The notes: generated from the letters alone by a model not told the origin. DNA of 64,000 nucleotides from Entomortierella parvispora (GCA_963573315.1 OY752148.1:859263-923262); one strand, 5' to 3'. Shown: positions 12,101-25,398, numbered from the stretch's first letter. Made by a program: numbers and translations.

Positions 12101-15100
12101 AGGTCAAGATGGCGTCCAGCTCCCAGTATCGCGAAGTAACGGCCACCCTCGTTCGAGATTGTCTGTCTAAACAACCCGACTTTCTGCGTACGGAGATCAA
12201 ATCCACAGAGGGTCGAAGTGGATTGTTAGAGTACATTTTGGGTGATATTCTCAAACCCGAAGTCGACATATACCCCTCCATCTCACGCCTGGCCGTCATA
12301 CCTTTGCCCAACGGTGAATGGAAAACACCCTCATCCGAGGCGACGCATTATACAGCCAAGCCTCCTATGCGGGCACTCATCAAGGGAAACAACATTCTTA
12401 TTGACGAGGATTTATTCAACACACCAACATTGCGGGACATCTTGAACAAACTTATCAAAGACAAGCGATGCAATATACAGGAGCTGGAGCTAGCGCCGGG
12501 ACAGTTCACGGCCATCTTCTGCGAGGAGAACCCTGGACCTTTGGACGACAATCTCATAGACCGAGTTTGGTCTTTACTCCTTAACTACTCTGACCTGACT
12601 TCCTTTGGAAATCTTCGGGTACTCAAACCGCTGTGGGGCAGTCCTAAACCTCTGAACTCTGCTGATTCTGGACTGACGCTGGATTCCAACTACATCTCGA
12701 ACGATATCGCTGGTCTGGAGAGAGTCTTGTTGGAGCAAGACGTCTCCATCTTCCACCAATCAAGTTATCGAAATCACCCTTGGATATCCAGGCAGCGACC
12801 CTGTCATCCTGTCAACATTCTCAAAGCGCTGCTTCAAACTCGAGGATGGGAGATGACGTTCAATTTCACTACCGATGAAGCAAAAATCTTTCGCGAATGG
12901 ACCTCGAGGTTTAAATTCTCGGCTTATCTTCGTGATTTCGTTGGCAGTTTCAAGATTTGGGACTCGTACAGTTCGGATCCAGGTGCGCCGTTGATTAGCG
13001 CTGTCGGGTCCTTTTTCCCTATAGCCACGGAAAAGGCTGAATTGAGTGTTTTTGGGTCCTTTCCAAACATTATCAATTATACCGAATTTGCGGATTGTCC
13101 CGATAATGGAATTCTGCACAAGCTGGGTGCTCAGAGCATCCATGTCAGAGACGTTCTCACCGATCATGTTGTGCCAGTCCTCCAGTTCCAACCGGGTGGC
13201 CTGACTCTAAAGCAGAAAACTGCGTACAGGCATATCCTAGCAGCTCTCTATAGAGACGGACTTCTGAACTCTGACAAGGACGAACTCGCGTGCTTCCTTT
13301 CGTCGGAGGTTTTGATCCCAAGGAGAATGGGTGGTGGCTTTGCCAAAGGCAGCGATCTGCTCCGACCAGAAGATGAACTCTTGCAGGACTTTTTTAATGA
13401 CGAACAAGAGATGTTTCCGGACCAGACCGTTTGGGAGGGGCTTCGACAACTTGGGAGAGGAGAGTTTTTTGGTCTTCAAACTTCAGACCAGGATTCTACC
13501 GTGAGACGATGCGCAGAAAAACTTTTGGCCAAGATCGCCCTTCTGCCTGCTCAGCAGCGAACACTCAGCCCAACCATGACCGCATCCATTGGCAGTCCAG
13601 TGCTTTATAACCTTGCCGTGAAACTGGTAAAGCACATTTATAACAGGAGCAGATATCAGGAAAACACTTCAGGTTTGACTGACTGGAGTGAAAGGAAATG
13701 GGCCATTGTCCCAGCAGAACTGGCAACAGGCCCAGTTCATGGCTTGAAGGTTCCGACTAGGCTACCTACGTTTATGGCGTTCTCGCAGCTTCGGCGTAGT
13801 AGGTGGTGGAAAGATGAAACATGGACGATCTGCGCCTTTTTCCCGGTTGATCTAGAGCCGCCTGAGCATTTTGCGAAGATCCACCCTTATGCAAAAGGGA
13901 CTGCCAATCTTTTCGAAATCACCTCTCACTTCAGCGTTTTGGTCAAGGAATTGGCGCCTGCTTGTAAAGCGGACGACCGGACGACCATGGTAGATTTACT
14001 CTTCAAACTCTACGGGAGGTTCGAGAGAGACGTGAAGCGGCCGGAAATGTCCCAATCTGTTGTCGACTGTCTCAAGAGAAGTTTGAAGGGAGCTCCTTTC
14101 ATTCTGAACGGCAGACATGTGGACTTGGCTCGGTCAAACTGGCGAACTCCTAGTCAGCTAGTTTTGGATATCGAGCACGAGATATATGATCAACAGCCTG
14201 TTCACTCTGACTTGCTGGAGTTTAGGACATTTCTGGCTGCGATGGGCGTTCGAAAAATCAAAAACGTGGAGGAGAATTTTTCGGTCAAGGTTTCGATGGG
14301 CCGCGGAGTTGGAGGTCTTGAAAAGAATCTAGTGGATTCGTTCCAGAAACAGGACTCGGTGATGGGCTTTATGGATGTCAAGTTTATCTTTTCTGACCAT
14401 TCCAATGGATTCGAACCAGCGAAGAAATCAATCTTTGCCCACAAGTTTGTTCTTGCTCACACATGTGAACATTTTTCGACAAGATTCACCGGCGCTTGGT
14501 CCCAATTTACCACTGCTGATCCAGAAACCCCAGGGTTGTCAGTGGTCGATATGACAAGGGCAACCGCGTCCGAAGATGAATATGATGCCTTTTGGGGAGT
14601 TCTGTATTATCTGTACACGGACAAACTTATTCACACGAATGGGCGTTCATCCGTAGCCGCTCCAGGTAATGAATCGAAAGATATATTTTTTTCCTGGGCT
14701 ATATCGATGTTGTCATGGGCCAAGCGCGAATTATTACTGATGCGTATAAGATTAATATTTCAACCCCTCTAGTTGTACCTATCAAAACCACTTTTGGAGG
14801 CACAGGAACTGGAATCACAGCCTTTACACCTTGCTTTGAAGTGGAAGGCTCCCAAAAGAGTTACTACCAACATATTTCAGTCCATGCGTATAGAGGTTAC
14901 TCTGCAGAGGTAATAAGACATATGGTACTAACGTATTCTCTTTTATTTTTTCTGTCTTGACACCGCTAACACATGGCGTTTGATATTATTAGGAGCTTCG
15001 CTTGAAAGACTACGAACTAGGCCGTCATCCTGGAGCTCGGGAAAATGATGGGAGCGAGAACAAGGATGCTGCTGGTGAACGAGTCCAATACCTGGTAGGC

Positions 15101-15721
15101 CTCTTGGAGGTGGCTGCTCTCTATCAACTAGAGCGACTCAAGTCATTGATTGCGGATGCCCTCATGCCTCCTTCGTCTTTGATCACCCACGGGAACGCGT
15201 TTGACATTCGGCGACATGCTCGAGCTGCTTCACAGAACGATTTGATCGCGTATTGCACAGCGTACATCCGTGAGAACCATGAGCTTCTGGGGGATTGTGT
15301 GCGGGATGAGATTCAACGTTGCAAAGAGGAAAGGGAAGAGATCCAACGTCTGATAGAGGAAGAACTACAGGAATCTGATGATAGCGTCGATGACTCGGAA
15401 AATGAAGATGGTGACTATAGCAGTGAGTATGAGGACTGTCCTGCAGGCGAGGACCTTACGGATGATGATAGTTGCAAGGAAGATGAGAAGGCGGACGACT
15501 GTGAGGAAGCTGACGATGAGGGCGACAGTGAGGAAGCCGTCGACGAGGGTGACAGTGAGGAAGTTGAGGTCGAGGATGAGAGCGAGGCGGGAGAGGACTC
15601 AGATGATGGAAAGGAGGATAAACAGCCCGATCCAGCTCTTGTGAAAAGGTTGGAGGAACTGCATTATGAGCTGCTGAACTATGAAGACCATCTCCAAGAA
15701 CTTCAAGGCATGGCAGCATAG
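6141..15721 (+). CDS. Giant sacsin-like protein with two HSP90-type ATPase modules and C-terminal BTB domain (copy A)
   Basis: Seven exons joined in frame: 6141-6508, 6600-6882, 6983-8157, 8244-10714, 10814-14665, 14773-14909, 14993-15721, giving 3,004 residues. Module 1 has the Bergerat N-box ELLQNSEDAG at residues 43-52 and the glycine loop GQMGIGFNS at 115-123. Module 2 has EFLQNAEDAG at about 1368-1377 and GRHGLGFNSAYHFTD from about 1440. Both are diagnostic of the sacsin-repeat HSP90-like ATPase. From about residue 2616 a BTB/POZ domain follows (GFMDVKF, IFAHKFVLAHTCEHFSTRF, FWGVLYYLYTDKL), then an acidic tail. Human sacsin is a chaperone-like protein with UBL, J and HEPN domains; none is seen here. 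BTB domains often bridge substrates to Cullin-3 ligases, so a chaperone-plus-ubiquitylation role is inference. AATAAA lies at 15746. Exon 14773-14909 has no counterpart in copy B. Confidence 0.88.
10034..11319 (+). repeat. Near-identical tract shared by the two sacsin-like genes (copy in gene A)
   Basis: This 1,286-base segment matches 20102-21387 without any gap and with about 18 mismatches by eye (about 98.6% identity). It includes a 99-base intron (10715-10813) that is identical in both copies. On both sides similarity drops to that of ordinary diverged paralogues, and the other introns differ completely. The tract covers the second ATPase module. Confidence 0.9.
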
Positions 15722-16134
15722 ATGGAGGAGGGCGAAGGTGACTCTAATAAACAAACGGATGATTGGTTACAACGTGAGAGAGCGCGAGAACGTTGAGGGT
15801 AGTCAATTGCTCATTGCTGGGACTGAAGAGGTGATTGTGCTATGCTGCAGTGCCACCGTCGCTGTTAGCAAGAACGAACCACTCACCCATGTGCGCATAA
15901 ACAGGCGTTTGGCAAAGCAATCGTAAAAAGCAGTGCAAAGGAAGGTGGATAATAAATCATGCTGGACACAACAGGGGCACAGACCTTCTTTTTATCTGTT
16001 TCTTTCTTCTGCTTCTCCTCCCTGTTTCTCCTCTTTTCCTCCTTTCCATCTTCATCCTCTTTCATCCTCCTCTTTTGACCTTCCCCTTCTTCAACTCCCT
16101 CATCACAACAGAACACACACACCACTTGTCACCC
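15722..16134. other. Intergenic between the two sacsin-like genes
   Basis: 413 bases. They contain the polyadenylation signal of copy A at 15746-15751 and a CT-rich leader (about 15965-16090) before the ATG of copy B. No coding signal. Confidence 0.6.
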
Positions 16135-19100
16135 ATGTCCAAGAACAACCACCGTCACCACTCTGACGACGACGTCAGTGACGATGAGGAATTCGACAAC
16201 TTTGAGGTCACAGAGCCCTTGACCCGCCGTATTGCCAGCATCTTGAACGACTATGCGGATGGACCGCAGATTGCTCGCGAACTGCTGCAGAACAGCGAAG
16301 ATGCAGGCTCGACCAAGCAGTGGTACCTGCTTGACCATCGTACGCACCCTTCAGAGAGTATCTTCCGAAAGGGCCTGGAAGAGTACATGGGGCCGGCCTT
16401 GCTGGCTGGTAACAACTCCTCGTTCAAGGAGAAGGATTTTCATTCCCTGATGAACCTTGCCAACAGCGGCAAGAAGGGCGATTATGAAAAGATTGGCCAG
16501 ATGGGTATTGGCTTTAACAGGTATGAAAAGATCCATTTCGTGTTTCTGCAGCTGAACAACAAAAAAGAACGAATATGGCTAATGCTCGTCCCTCGGCCCC
16601 TGCTCGCTCGTTTTTCTTGCCCTCCGATAGCGTCTACCATATGACAGACTGCCCCTCGTTCCTGTCGCAGGACCAGCTGGTGATCCTTGAACCTCATGCA
16701 AGGATCTTCAATGGTCGCAAGACCCGCTTTCGAGGAGGAGTCAAAGGAAACTTTGTGTCCAAACGCCGAGGACTCGAGCGCTACGCTGATCAGATCAGGC
16801 CTTTTGCCGCTTTGGATAACGATCTTGATCTGGCTGTCCCATACGATGGCACGATTTTCCGGTTTCCTTTGCGTACAAAGGCCTCGGAGATCTCTCCAAA
16901 CGCTTACTCTGTGGACCAGGTAAAAAAAAGAGGGGAGGAATATTTTCTTGGCTCTTTCAGTTGTGAACCTCTGATAGATGATATTGATGGACATCTCCAT
17001 CCCACTGAAATCTGATAGGCGCGAGACATGTTGATGGCATTCAAAGAAGAGGCGCTCGAGTGCTTGCTGTTTCTCACTCATGTCGATCAGATCTCGATTT
17101 ACGAGCGCAAGGAGGGTAGCTCGGAACCGACCCTCCTCTTTGACCTCCAGATCACAAACGCAGAGGAGGTTCGGGCAGAACGAAAAAAATTCACGGATGG
17201 ACTCAAAGATCACCTGGGTGTCAAATCCGGAGACCGAAGGGACAATGGATCGACTTTGGACTATTCCATTCGACCGATATTCAAGCTCACCGATGAAGCG
17301 GGCCGTGTTACCTCTGAGACCTGGCAGATTACCAGTATGTTGGGAAGCGCCACAGAGGCTCATAAGGCAATGAGGGACCGAACGGAGGCAGACCCCACTG
17401 CGCACAGGCTCATCCCTTGGGTCGGAATTGCAGCTCCGGTGGGCCTCAAGATCAAGAACTCTCGCCTGTTTTGCTTCCTGCCTATCAGGAGCAGCAACTT
17501 GTTCCCAGTCCACATCAATGGCCACTTCGCAGTGAAGCAGAGTCGTCGAGAGATCTGGACCAACCAAGACAAGGACCTTCCATCAAAGAGTGAAGCGCGC
17601 CTCAAGGCCCATTGGAACGAGTACATGATGACAGTACTGGTCCCGAGGGTGTACGCCCGTTTCTTGGAGAATATGGGTCTCGATCACAGTATCGATTACA
17701 GTCTGTGGCCGGTACCACGTACGTCCAATGACGAGAGCTTTGTTCTCATGCGTGAAATGTCCCTCCGGATGTTGGAGTGGGCCATCAAGGAAAACAGAAA
17801 AATATTCCGGATTGGACCTTCAACAAACAAAGAAGTCGTAGCCTTTAGGAAATGCCGCATTGCCGATCAGGCTCTTGGAAAGTGTGCCTTACTTGTAGAC
17901 GTCCTTCACAAGATGTTCAGCATGGTAGTGGGCTTGCCTGACCACATTATCGAGACCCTTCGGACGGTTACCGCCAACCTTGGATTGCAAAAGCAAATCC
18001 TCGATCCTAGTCGAGTTAGAAAACAAATTTTGTTGGATGTGACTTTGTTTTCGAATGCATCGACGTCCGCAGCCAAGTCCCAGACTTTGGAATACTGTTC
18101 CAAGGACAACAATGTCGGTGCCCTCGAAGGGTTGCCGCTCTTACCGATGGCCAATGGGACGTGGGGAAAGTTTAGTAAGGAATCCAAAGCCAGTTGGTAA
18201 GTTCTGATCAAGTCCTTGACCATGGCCAGACGAAATGTTTTTTTTCCTAAGGAACCTAAGGAACCCACTAATGTATACACTCACTGACTCCTGGATGCAT
18301 CTGTATAGCTTCTTGGTCAACGAGTTGGAGTATGAGATCCTTGCCTTCTCAAAAGTCGGTATCGTACGCCTGAATGAACGCGCGTTCCCTTACTCGATCA
18401 TTCGGAGCCCTGAGTATGATGTCTTCTTTACAAAAGGGATTCCTGCGACTGCCTTTGTACAGAAAATTCGCGACACGTTTAATAGTCAGCGCTATGACCT
18501 CTTCGAGTCAACCGACTTTCCTACCGACAAATGGCTCTCGCAGCTTTGGGGCTATCTCAAAACACACAAGAATCTGATCCCTCAGCTCGAAGGACTGCAT
18601 CTGCTACGGACCACTAACCCTGCCAATGACCTCGTTCAACTGGACAAAGATTCTCCTGTCCTAATCTTTGATGGACAAGGTTCTGGAAGACCAACCATTC
18701 TGAAAGACACCTTAGCTATCATAGACAGTGAGCTTGGCCTCTCTGTGTTGGCAGGAGGACAGTCTAGTCCTAGCTGGCTGGAAGGGAACTACCTCGTCAA
18801 AATCACCAATGCTCCAGAAACTCTCTCGTTACTAAACTCGGTCCCAGCGTACAAACTTGCTAACCTCAGTCAAGATCACCGCAAGGTCCTCAGCCAGTAC
18901 ATTCAATATAATCTGTCGTTGGGGCAGCGATTGACGAGGGGACAGCTGGATTCTCTTCGAAGTCTTCCGATATTTTGCGGCTACGAAGGCACGGAGCTAA
19001 AGTCATTTGATATGTTGACCGCAGAAAACGGGCCTACCACGTATATTTGTAAAGGCTTTTCCTCCTCAGACCTTCCATGGATTCTATCGGGGATCACGCT

Positions 19101-22100
19101 TTTCCGACGAGGACAGGATCTTGAGGCTGTGCTTCAGAATGTCCTCAATGTTCCAACTATGAATGAGCACTTGTATTGGTTCAGCTTACTTCCCAACCTA
19201 CCGATGATTTCAGAGGCAAAGTGGGATCAAATCATTAGAACCTTTGCACAAAAGTTTCAGCTCCATTCGGTGCACCACTCGTTTACGCCGATCCTACAAG
19301 GTCAGGCATTTGTAAGTGTTAGAGGACCACCACGTCTTGGGAATCAAAAAACCAGACGGATTCGACCGCAAGATGTCGTCAGTTCTACATTGGAAAAGCT
19401 GTACGTGCAGGACGAAGTCGTTTTTCCTAAAGGAATCTACGCCGAAGGCCCAGTCTTGACAATGTTGCAGTCATTGGGAATGACCTCTGCCTTCAGCGAA
19501 GAACTGGCAATCAATCGTATCCACACTATATCTGGAGGCCTCTACCGCAATTCTGCCCATGTCATTGATGCCGCAACTGCTCTCCTTGGTCGGATACAAT
19601 CAGAGAGAACTCTGTCTCCAGTGTTAAGTGCCACGATACAAAATAATAGGTGGATCCCTGGATCGTTTTCTACAGATCCTTACAGTTTCAGTTTGTATAC
19701 GCCTAAGGAGTGTCGGCCCTTCGACGACAAGATATTACTGGGCGATACAATGCCTGCCGTGGATATTCATTACCTAAATCCAGCACTGAAAAAGGCATTT
19801 GGTTGGGATCAACGACCACCGCTCGATAAGGTCCTCGAGCGCCTTTCACAGCTGATTGAAGCTGGGAGCGGGGATTCGGACATTGAGGCACCACAGGAGG
19901 CCTCTTTCAGAGCCATCTACCAGGACCTCCTTGGACGTGTACGGGATCCAACAGTACTGGCAACGGTCAAAGAAGCAGTTGGGTCACAAAAGTGGATCCT
20001 TGTGGACAAACGACTGTATGCTACGGACCGTGTGGCTTTCAGCATGCCTTCTTTCTTGGCACCAAGATCGGTTAAGATCCCGTCGATCGGATATGACTTC
20101 CTATTCAGAGCCCTAGGTGTGCCAGAGTCTGTGGAAGTGGACGACTTGCAGGGGTTGATCCGTGAGCTGGCCGTCCAATATGGAGATGATACACCACTGT
20201 CAGAAGAAGATGCCATGCTTGTAGCCAGGATCTTGGAACATATTGCTGTCAATCCCTCAAAGGCAAAAAAACATGGGGACCTTTCGGATCTCCTCATTGT
20301 CACTCAGGACTTGAAGCTGTGCAGGATCGACAAGGTCGTCTATGACGACGTGAATGCGAGCCAAGATTCATCAGATATTTGGGCTGATTCTGACGAAGAG
20401 ACATATACTCTGGCAAGTTCGAAAATCTCTCATGATGTCGCCACAAAACTCAAGATCACGATGCTCTCGACTCAATACTGGCATGCCAAGAAAGACCCAG
20501 ATCTCGAGCCATGGGCACAACAGGAGGATATCGTGGATCGAATTAGAAACATTCTCAACGACTATGATCCCTCGAGTATTTTCCAAGAGTTCCTTCAGAA
20601 TGCAGAGGATGCAGGCGCCACCAAGTGCATCTTCAAGTTGGATGAACGCTCATACGGAACAGAGTCAATCCTCTGTTCAGAGATGGCTGCATGCTAGGGA
20701 CCGGCTCTCATCATCTACAACGATGCAGAGTTCACCAAGGACGACTTTCGTGCACTTTGCAAGCTCGGCGTAGGAAACAAACGTAAGACGATGTCTAGAT
20801 TGTTCAATTGTGCTGTCTGTGTTCTATGAGAATCAATAGCAATAGTATTAACTCGTGAATGGATATCTTGCATGTCACTAGGCGGAGATTCCACAAAGAT
20901 TGGTCGTCATGGCCTCGGTTTCAACTCTGCCTATCACTTTACCGACCTCCCAAGCGTAGTCAGCGGAACCCACATCGGATTTTTTGATCCTCACAGGGTG
21001 TACCTACCGAAATCTCGCACATCCAAAGGCCTGGTATCCGAGGGGGGTGTCCGTGTTGATTTCAGGAAACTCAAAGGACCAACGTACGCCGATCAGCTGG
21101 CACCCTACAAAGACCTAGATCTGTTTGGCTGTGATATGAAGTCCCACTTCAAGGGCACTATCTTCCGACTTCCGCTGCGCACTGAAAACAGACCAAACAT
21201 ACCAAAGACTGAGTCCTCTCTTGGCGATAGTGCTTGGACTATTGGCCGTGTCGGGAACATGATGTCTGGCTGGCACCAGGACATGAAGATCGCCATGCTC
21301 TTCTTAAAGAACTTGACGACGATCGAGCTCAAAGGAGGTATGAATCCTTGCGCGGCGGTCAAGTCGGACAGAACAGAACACTCTGCCTTGGGTGCCGTCA
21401 ATGGTCCGAGTTCCCTTGAAGCGGAAGCAGCTAGTCTGATCAATATCCAATTCAACTTGGGCAATTCAAGCAAGGGCAACGATCAGGAGTGGCTCGTGTA
21501 TCAAGAGTATAACTATCCCACGTCTACCCAGGCGCTCATTAAGAAACTTGCCAAGAAAAATCGATGGACTCCACATCGTGGAACAGCATTCCCATTACGC
21601 CACCGTAACCAAACAGCAGAGTCTTTTAGAGAGCTGACGCATGGACGACTATTCACACACCTACCAACTCCCATGAGGACTGACACAAAATTCCATCTAC
21701 ATGGTGGATTCGCCCTCTCATCCAATCGGAAGGGTCTAGCTGGAGGTTCTTTCAACACCGGAGATGAGCGTGCGTTGTGGAACGAAGCTTTGAAGAAAAC
21801 ATTGATGCCGCTGCACCTGGTCAAGGCATTCGCTATTCTGCTCGAATACTCCATTACTATCAGCTCCAATAAGACTGTTCGCAATTTAGATGCTGCATCG
21901 TTGGAGTACTTTGCGTATCTGTCCACGTTTACCACCTTGGAGAAGGAAGCCATTTTGGACGGCGCTGCGTTTTGGGAGCACACATACCATCATAACGTCT
22001 TTCCTTGCCGAGGGGTCGATAACCAACTGGTAGCTAAATCCGCCAAGGAATCCATCTTCACCAATGTGCAGTTCCCCCTACTCCCTCAAGAGATGCGGCA

Positions 22101-25100
22101 AAAGGTGGTACAATTGTTGGCGTCTAGTGGAAAGCCCATCTGCCAGCCCCCGTCGTTGTTTATAAAGAAGGTCAAGGACGTATCCAACTCTTCATATAGA
22201 GAGGTAACGGCCGCCCTCGTTCGAGATTGTCTGTCCGAGCAGCCGCACTTTCTACCCACCGAGATGAAATTCACAGACGGTCGAGCCGAGCTGCTTGAGT
22301 ATATCCTGGGGGATTTGCTCAGTCCTGATATTGATATCTATTCCTCCGTTTCACGCCTGGCTATCATACCGTTGCCCAATGGCGAATGGAAAACACCATC
22401 GGCTGGGGTCACGTACTATATAGCAAAGCCCAGCATGAGGGCGCTTATCAAAGGAAGTGACTCCCTTATTGATGAGAGGGTATTCAACACACTGAATCTA
22501 CGGAAGATCTTAGACGAGCTGGTAAAGGACCGACGGTACGGTGTAGCAGAGGTAACACCCGAACGTTTCACGTCAATATTCTGCAAGGAGAACCCTGGAT
22601 CTTTGGACAACAATCTCATTGAGCGAGTCTGGACTTTACTTCGTGAATACCCTGATTTGAGCCCTTTCGGAAGTCTTCGTATACTCAAGACTGTGTGGGG
22701 TGACCCTAAGCCTCTAAATTCCACAAGCTCCGGACTGATCCTGGAGGCCTTCACCACCCCACCTCCGTGTCAAGCTTTACACGCATTGTTGTCAAAGAGA
22801 GATATCCCGATCTTTTCCGCCACCAGCCACCACAGCCATCCTGGAGCACCCAAGGATCGTCCTTTTAGATCCGAGAATGTCTTCAGAGAGTTGAGCAGAA
22901 CCAGAGGGTGGGAAAGAACGTACACTTTCAACGCTAGCGAGGCCGCCACATTGCGCACCTGGATCATGGCAGGACAGGTCCCACATGATCTTTTAGGCTT
23001 TGTTGGCGGATTCAAGATATGGAACTACTACGGCTCGAACACGCCAATGATTAGAGCCAGCGGGTCGGTCTTCCAAGCACCTCCTGGAGATTCTATGCTT
23101 AGCAGCTTTGGTAGATTTCCTACCATCATCCATTTTCAGGGACTGAATAGGGAATCTTCTCGAATCTTGGCTCAGCTCGGAGCCCGACCCATAGATGCCC
23201 AGTCGATCCTGTTGCAACATGTGATACCGGCTTTGCAGTCTCAGTCTGGCGGCATGACAGAATCGCAAAAGGTCGCTTACAGGAACATTTTGGAGTCTTT
23301 ATGGAGAACAACTGGTGATCGACCGTCCTTGTCAAGAGCTCCACTAATTCCGAGGAAAACAGGAGGTTTTGCTGAAGGAAGAAATTTATTCAATCCTGAT
23401 GACGATCTCTTGCGAAGCCTTTTCAATACCAGTGATGACATGTTCCCGGACGAAATAGTTTGGCAAGGGCTCAGTTATCTTCAAGCTGGAGGACCTTTTG
23501 GGCTTCAAAGTTCCCAAGACCATGTTACCTTGAGACGGTGTGCAGAGCAATTGCTGGTCAGGATTGCTCTGCTGCCTGTTGAACAACGGACATTGAGCTT
23601 GACAGTGACTGCAGCTACCAACAGTCCGGAGCTTTATGGATTGGCTGTGAAGCTAGTGAGGCAAATTTATTACGCCTTGAGCTCCGCTCACACGTCAGGC
23701 TCGACAGACTGGAGTGACGACAAATGGGCAATTGTCCCTGCAGAACTGACGACCGACTTGATTCAGAGGTCGAGGGTCCCATCTGGACTGTCTACCTTTA
23801 TGGCATTCTCAAAACTTCGGCGCAGTGTGTTGAAGAATGAAACATGGACAGAGTGCGCGTATTTCCCTGCTGAGCTTGAGCCTCCAGCGGTTTTCATGGC
23901 GGCTTATCCAAAAGCGATGAATGTCTCTACTCAAGATATCGTTCTTCACTTTCGCAATTTGGTCACAGAGTTGGCCCCAGTTTGGACATCCATGGATCAA
24001 CAACTAATGCTCAAAACTTCGCTATTTAACCTATATCAGCGTTTTGAGGTCGAGGTACAGGAGCCTAGTTCGAAAATCAGATTGGTCGATCTCTTCGATT
24101 CAAAATTGAGAGACATCCCTTTCATCTTGAATGGCGATCATCTGGACCCGACTCTGCCAGCGTCTTGGCGGAAACCTAGTCAGGTGGTGCTGGATATTGA
24201 GCACGACATGGATTATGAACAACCAGTCCATTCAAAACTACTCATTTACAGAAATTTCCTTGCAGCAGTTCGCGTTCGAGAGATCAAGAAGGTCGAGGGC
24301 CACTTGGTTGAAGTTCCACAAGGCCGTGAATTAGGGATCCTGGAAAAGAATCTGGTGGAGTTGTTCGAGAAACAGGACTCTTTGATGGGATTTATGGACG
24401 TCAAATTTGTCTTCTCGAACCCTTCTAGTGGATCCGGACTGGCGACTGAAGCAATCTTTGCCCACAAGTTTGTCCTCGCCCACACGTGTGAATATTTCTC
24501 GGAGCGTTTTACTGGAGAATGGTCCAAGTTTACCACCAGTGATCCAAAGAATCCAGGGCTAGCGATTATAGACATGTCGAGGGCGATCACGACCAAGGCC
24601 GACTATGATGCGGGGGCCGAATATGATGCGTTTTGGGGAGTGCTCCATTACCTGTACACGGACAAGTTGATTCAAACGAACGGGCGTCCTTCCTCGGCAT
24701 TGGCGATAACCAATGAGGAAACTGGGGAGAATGAGAACATCAAAAGAAAAAACGACGAGCGAGTCAGATACCTGGCAGAGGACCTCTTATCAGCAGCTGC
24801 CCTCTACTGTCTGGAGAGACTCAAGTCCTTGATTGCTAGGGCACTCATGCCGCCTTCCTCTTTGATCGATTATTCCAACGCGTTTGACATTCGAAGGTGT
24901 GCTCGAAAGGCTTCACAAGCGGATTTGATTGCATTCTGCGCAGAGTTTATTCGAAAGAACCACTCGCTTATGAAGGATGAAGTCAGGGCTGAGGTTAGCC
25001 GTGTCACCAAAGAGATTGAGCGGGTTGAGGATGATATTCAGACCGTCAGGGGGGAGATTCGACGCATTGAGAACGCAACGGATCGAGAATTGGACCACAG

Positions 25101-25398
25101 TTACTACGATTTGAGGAGAATTGACGAAGAGAGCGATGACAGTGAAGGTTTTGAAGTCGTGGACAAGAACAAATCTGAGGAGTTGACCAGTGATGGTGAT
25201 CAGAAGGAGGGCATTGACACGATCGTCTCACCACTTGACGTTTCTCAGAGGAGGGCTGACAAGCGAAACAAGGATCTTGGACATCCTTCCCTTGCTGAAA
25301 AGTTGGAGGAACTCGATGAACTGGAGCTTGAGCTGCTAAACTATAAGGACCAACTGCAGGATTTCGCCGGCCTTGAGATGGACTCGCTGGGAAGATAA
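16135..25398 (+). pseudogene. Giant sacsin-like/BTB gene (copy B) interrupted by one in-frame TAG
   Basis: Exons 16135-16520, 16631-16919, 17019-18196, 18309-20782 and 20882-25398 follow the same structure as copy A and would encode 2,947 residues. The exception is a TAG at 20695-20697 (codon 1414), where copy A has CAG (Gln1404). Everything else is open, including 1,500 codons downstream. The N-terminus is acidic and histidine-rich. Module 1 N-box is at residues 49-58; module 2 sits at the stop, which falls between its N-box and glycine loop. The BTB domain (GFMDVKFVF, HKFVLAHTCEYFSERF, FWGVLHYLYTDKL) and a coiled-coil, acidic tail follow. As drawn, the product is 1,413 residues with only module 1. 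The last intron begins 85 bases after the stop, so the mRNA may be subject to nonsense-mediated decay. Readthrough, an allele or a sequencing error remain possible. AATAAA lies at 25407. Confidence 0.75.
20102..21387 (+). repeat. Near-identical tract shared by the two sacsin-like genes (copy in gene B)
   Basis: Partner of 10034-11319, colinear at a constant offset of 10,068 bases. It contains the premature TAG at 20695-20697, a C-to-T difference from copy A. Confidence 0.9.

Noticed and set aside
16135-25398. TAG read as glutamine in this organism
   Set aside because: Several genes here, including sacsin-like copy A, the carboxypeptidase and the lysine-rich secreted protein, end naturally at TAG.
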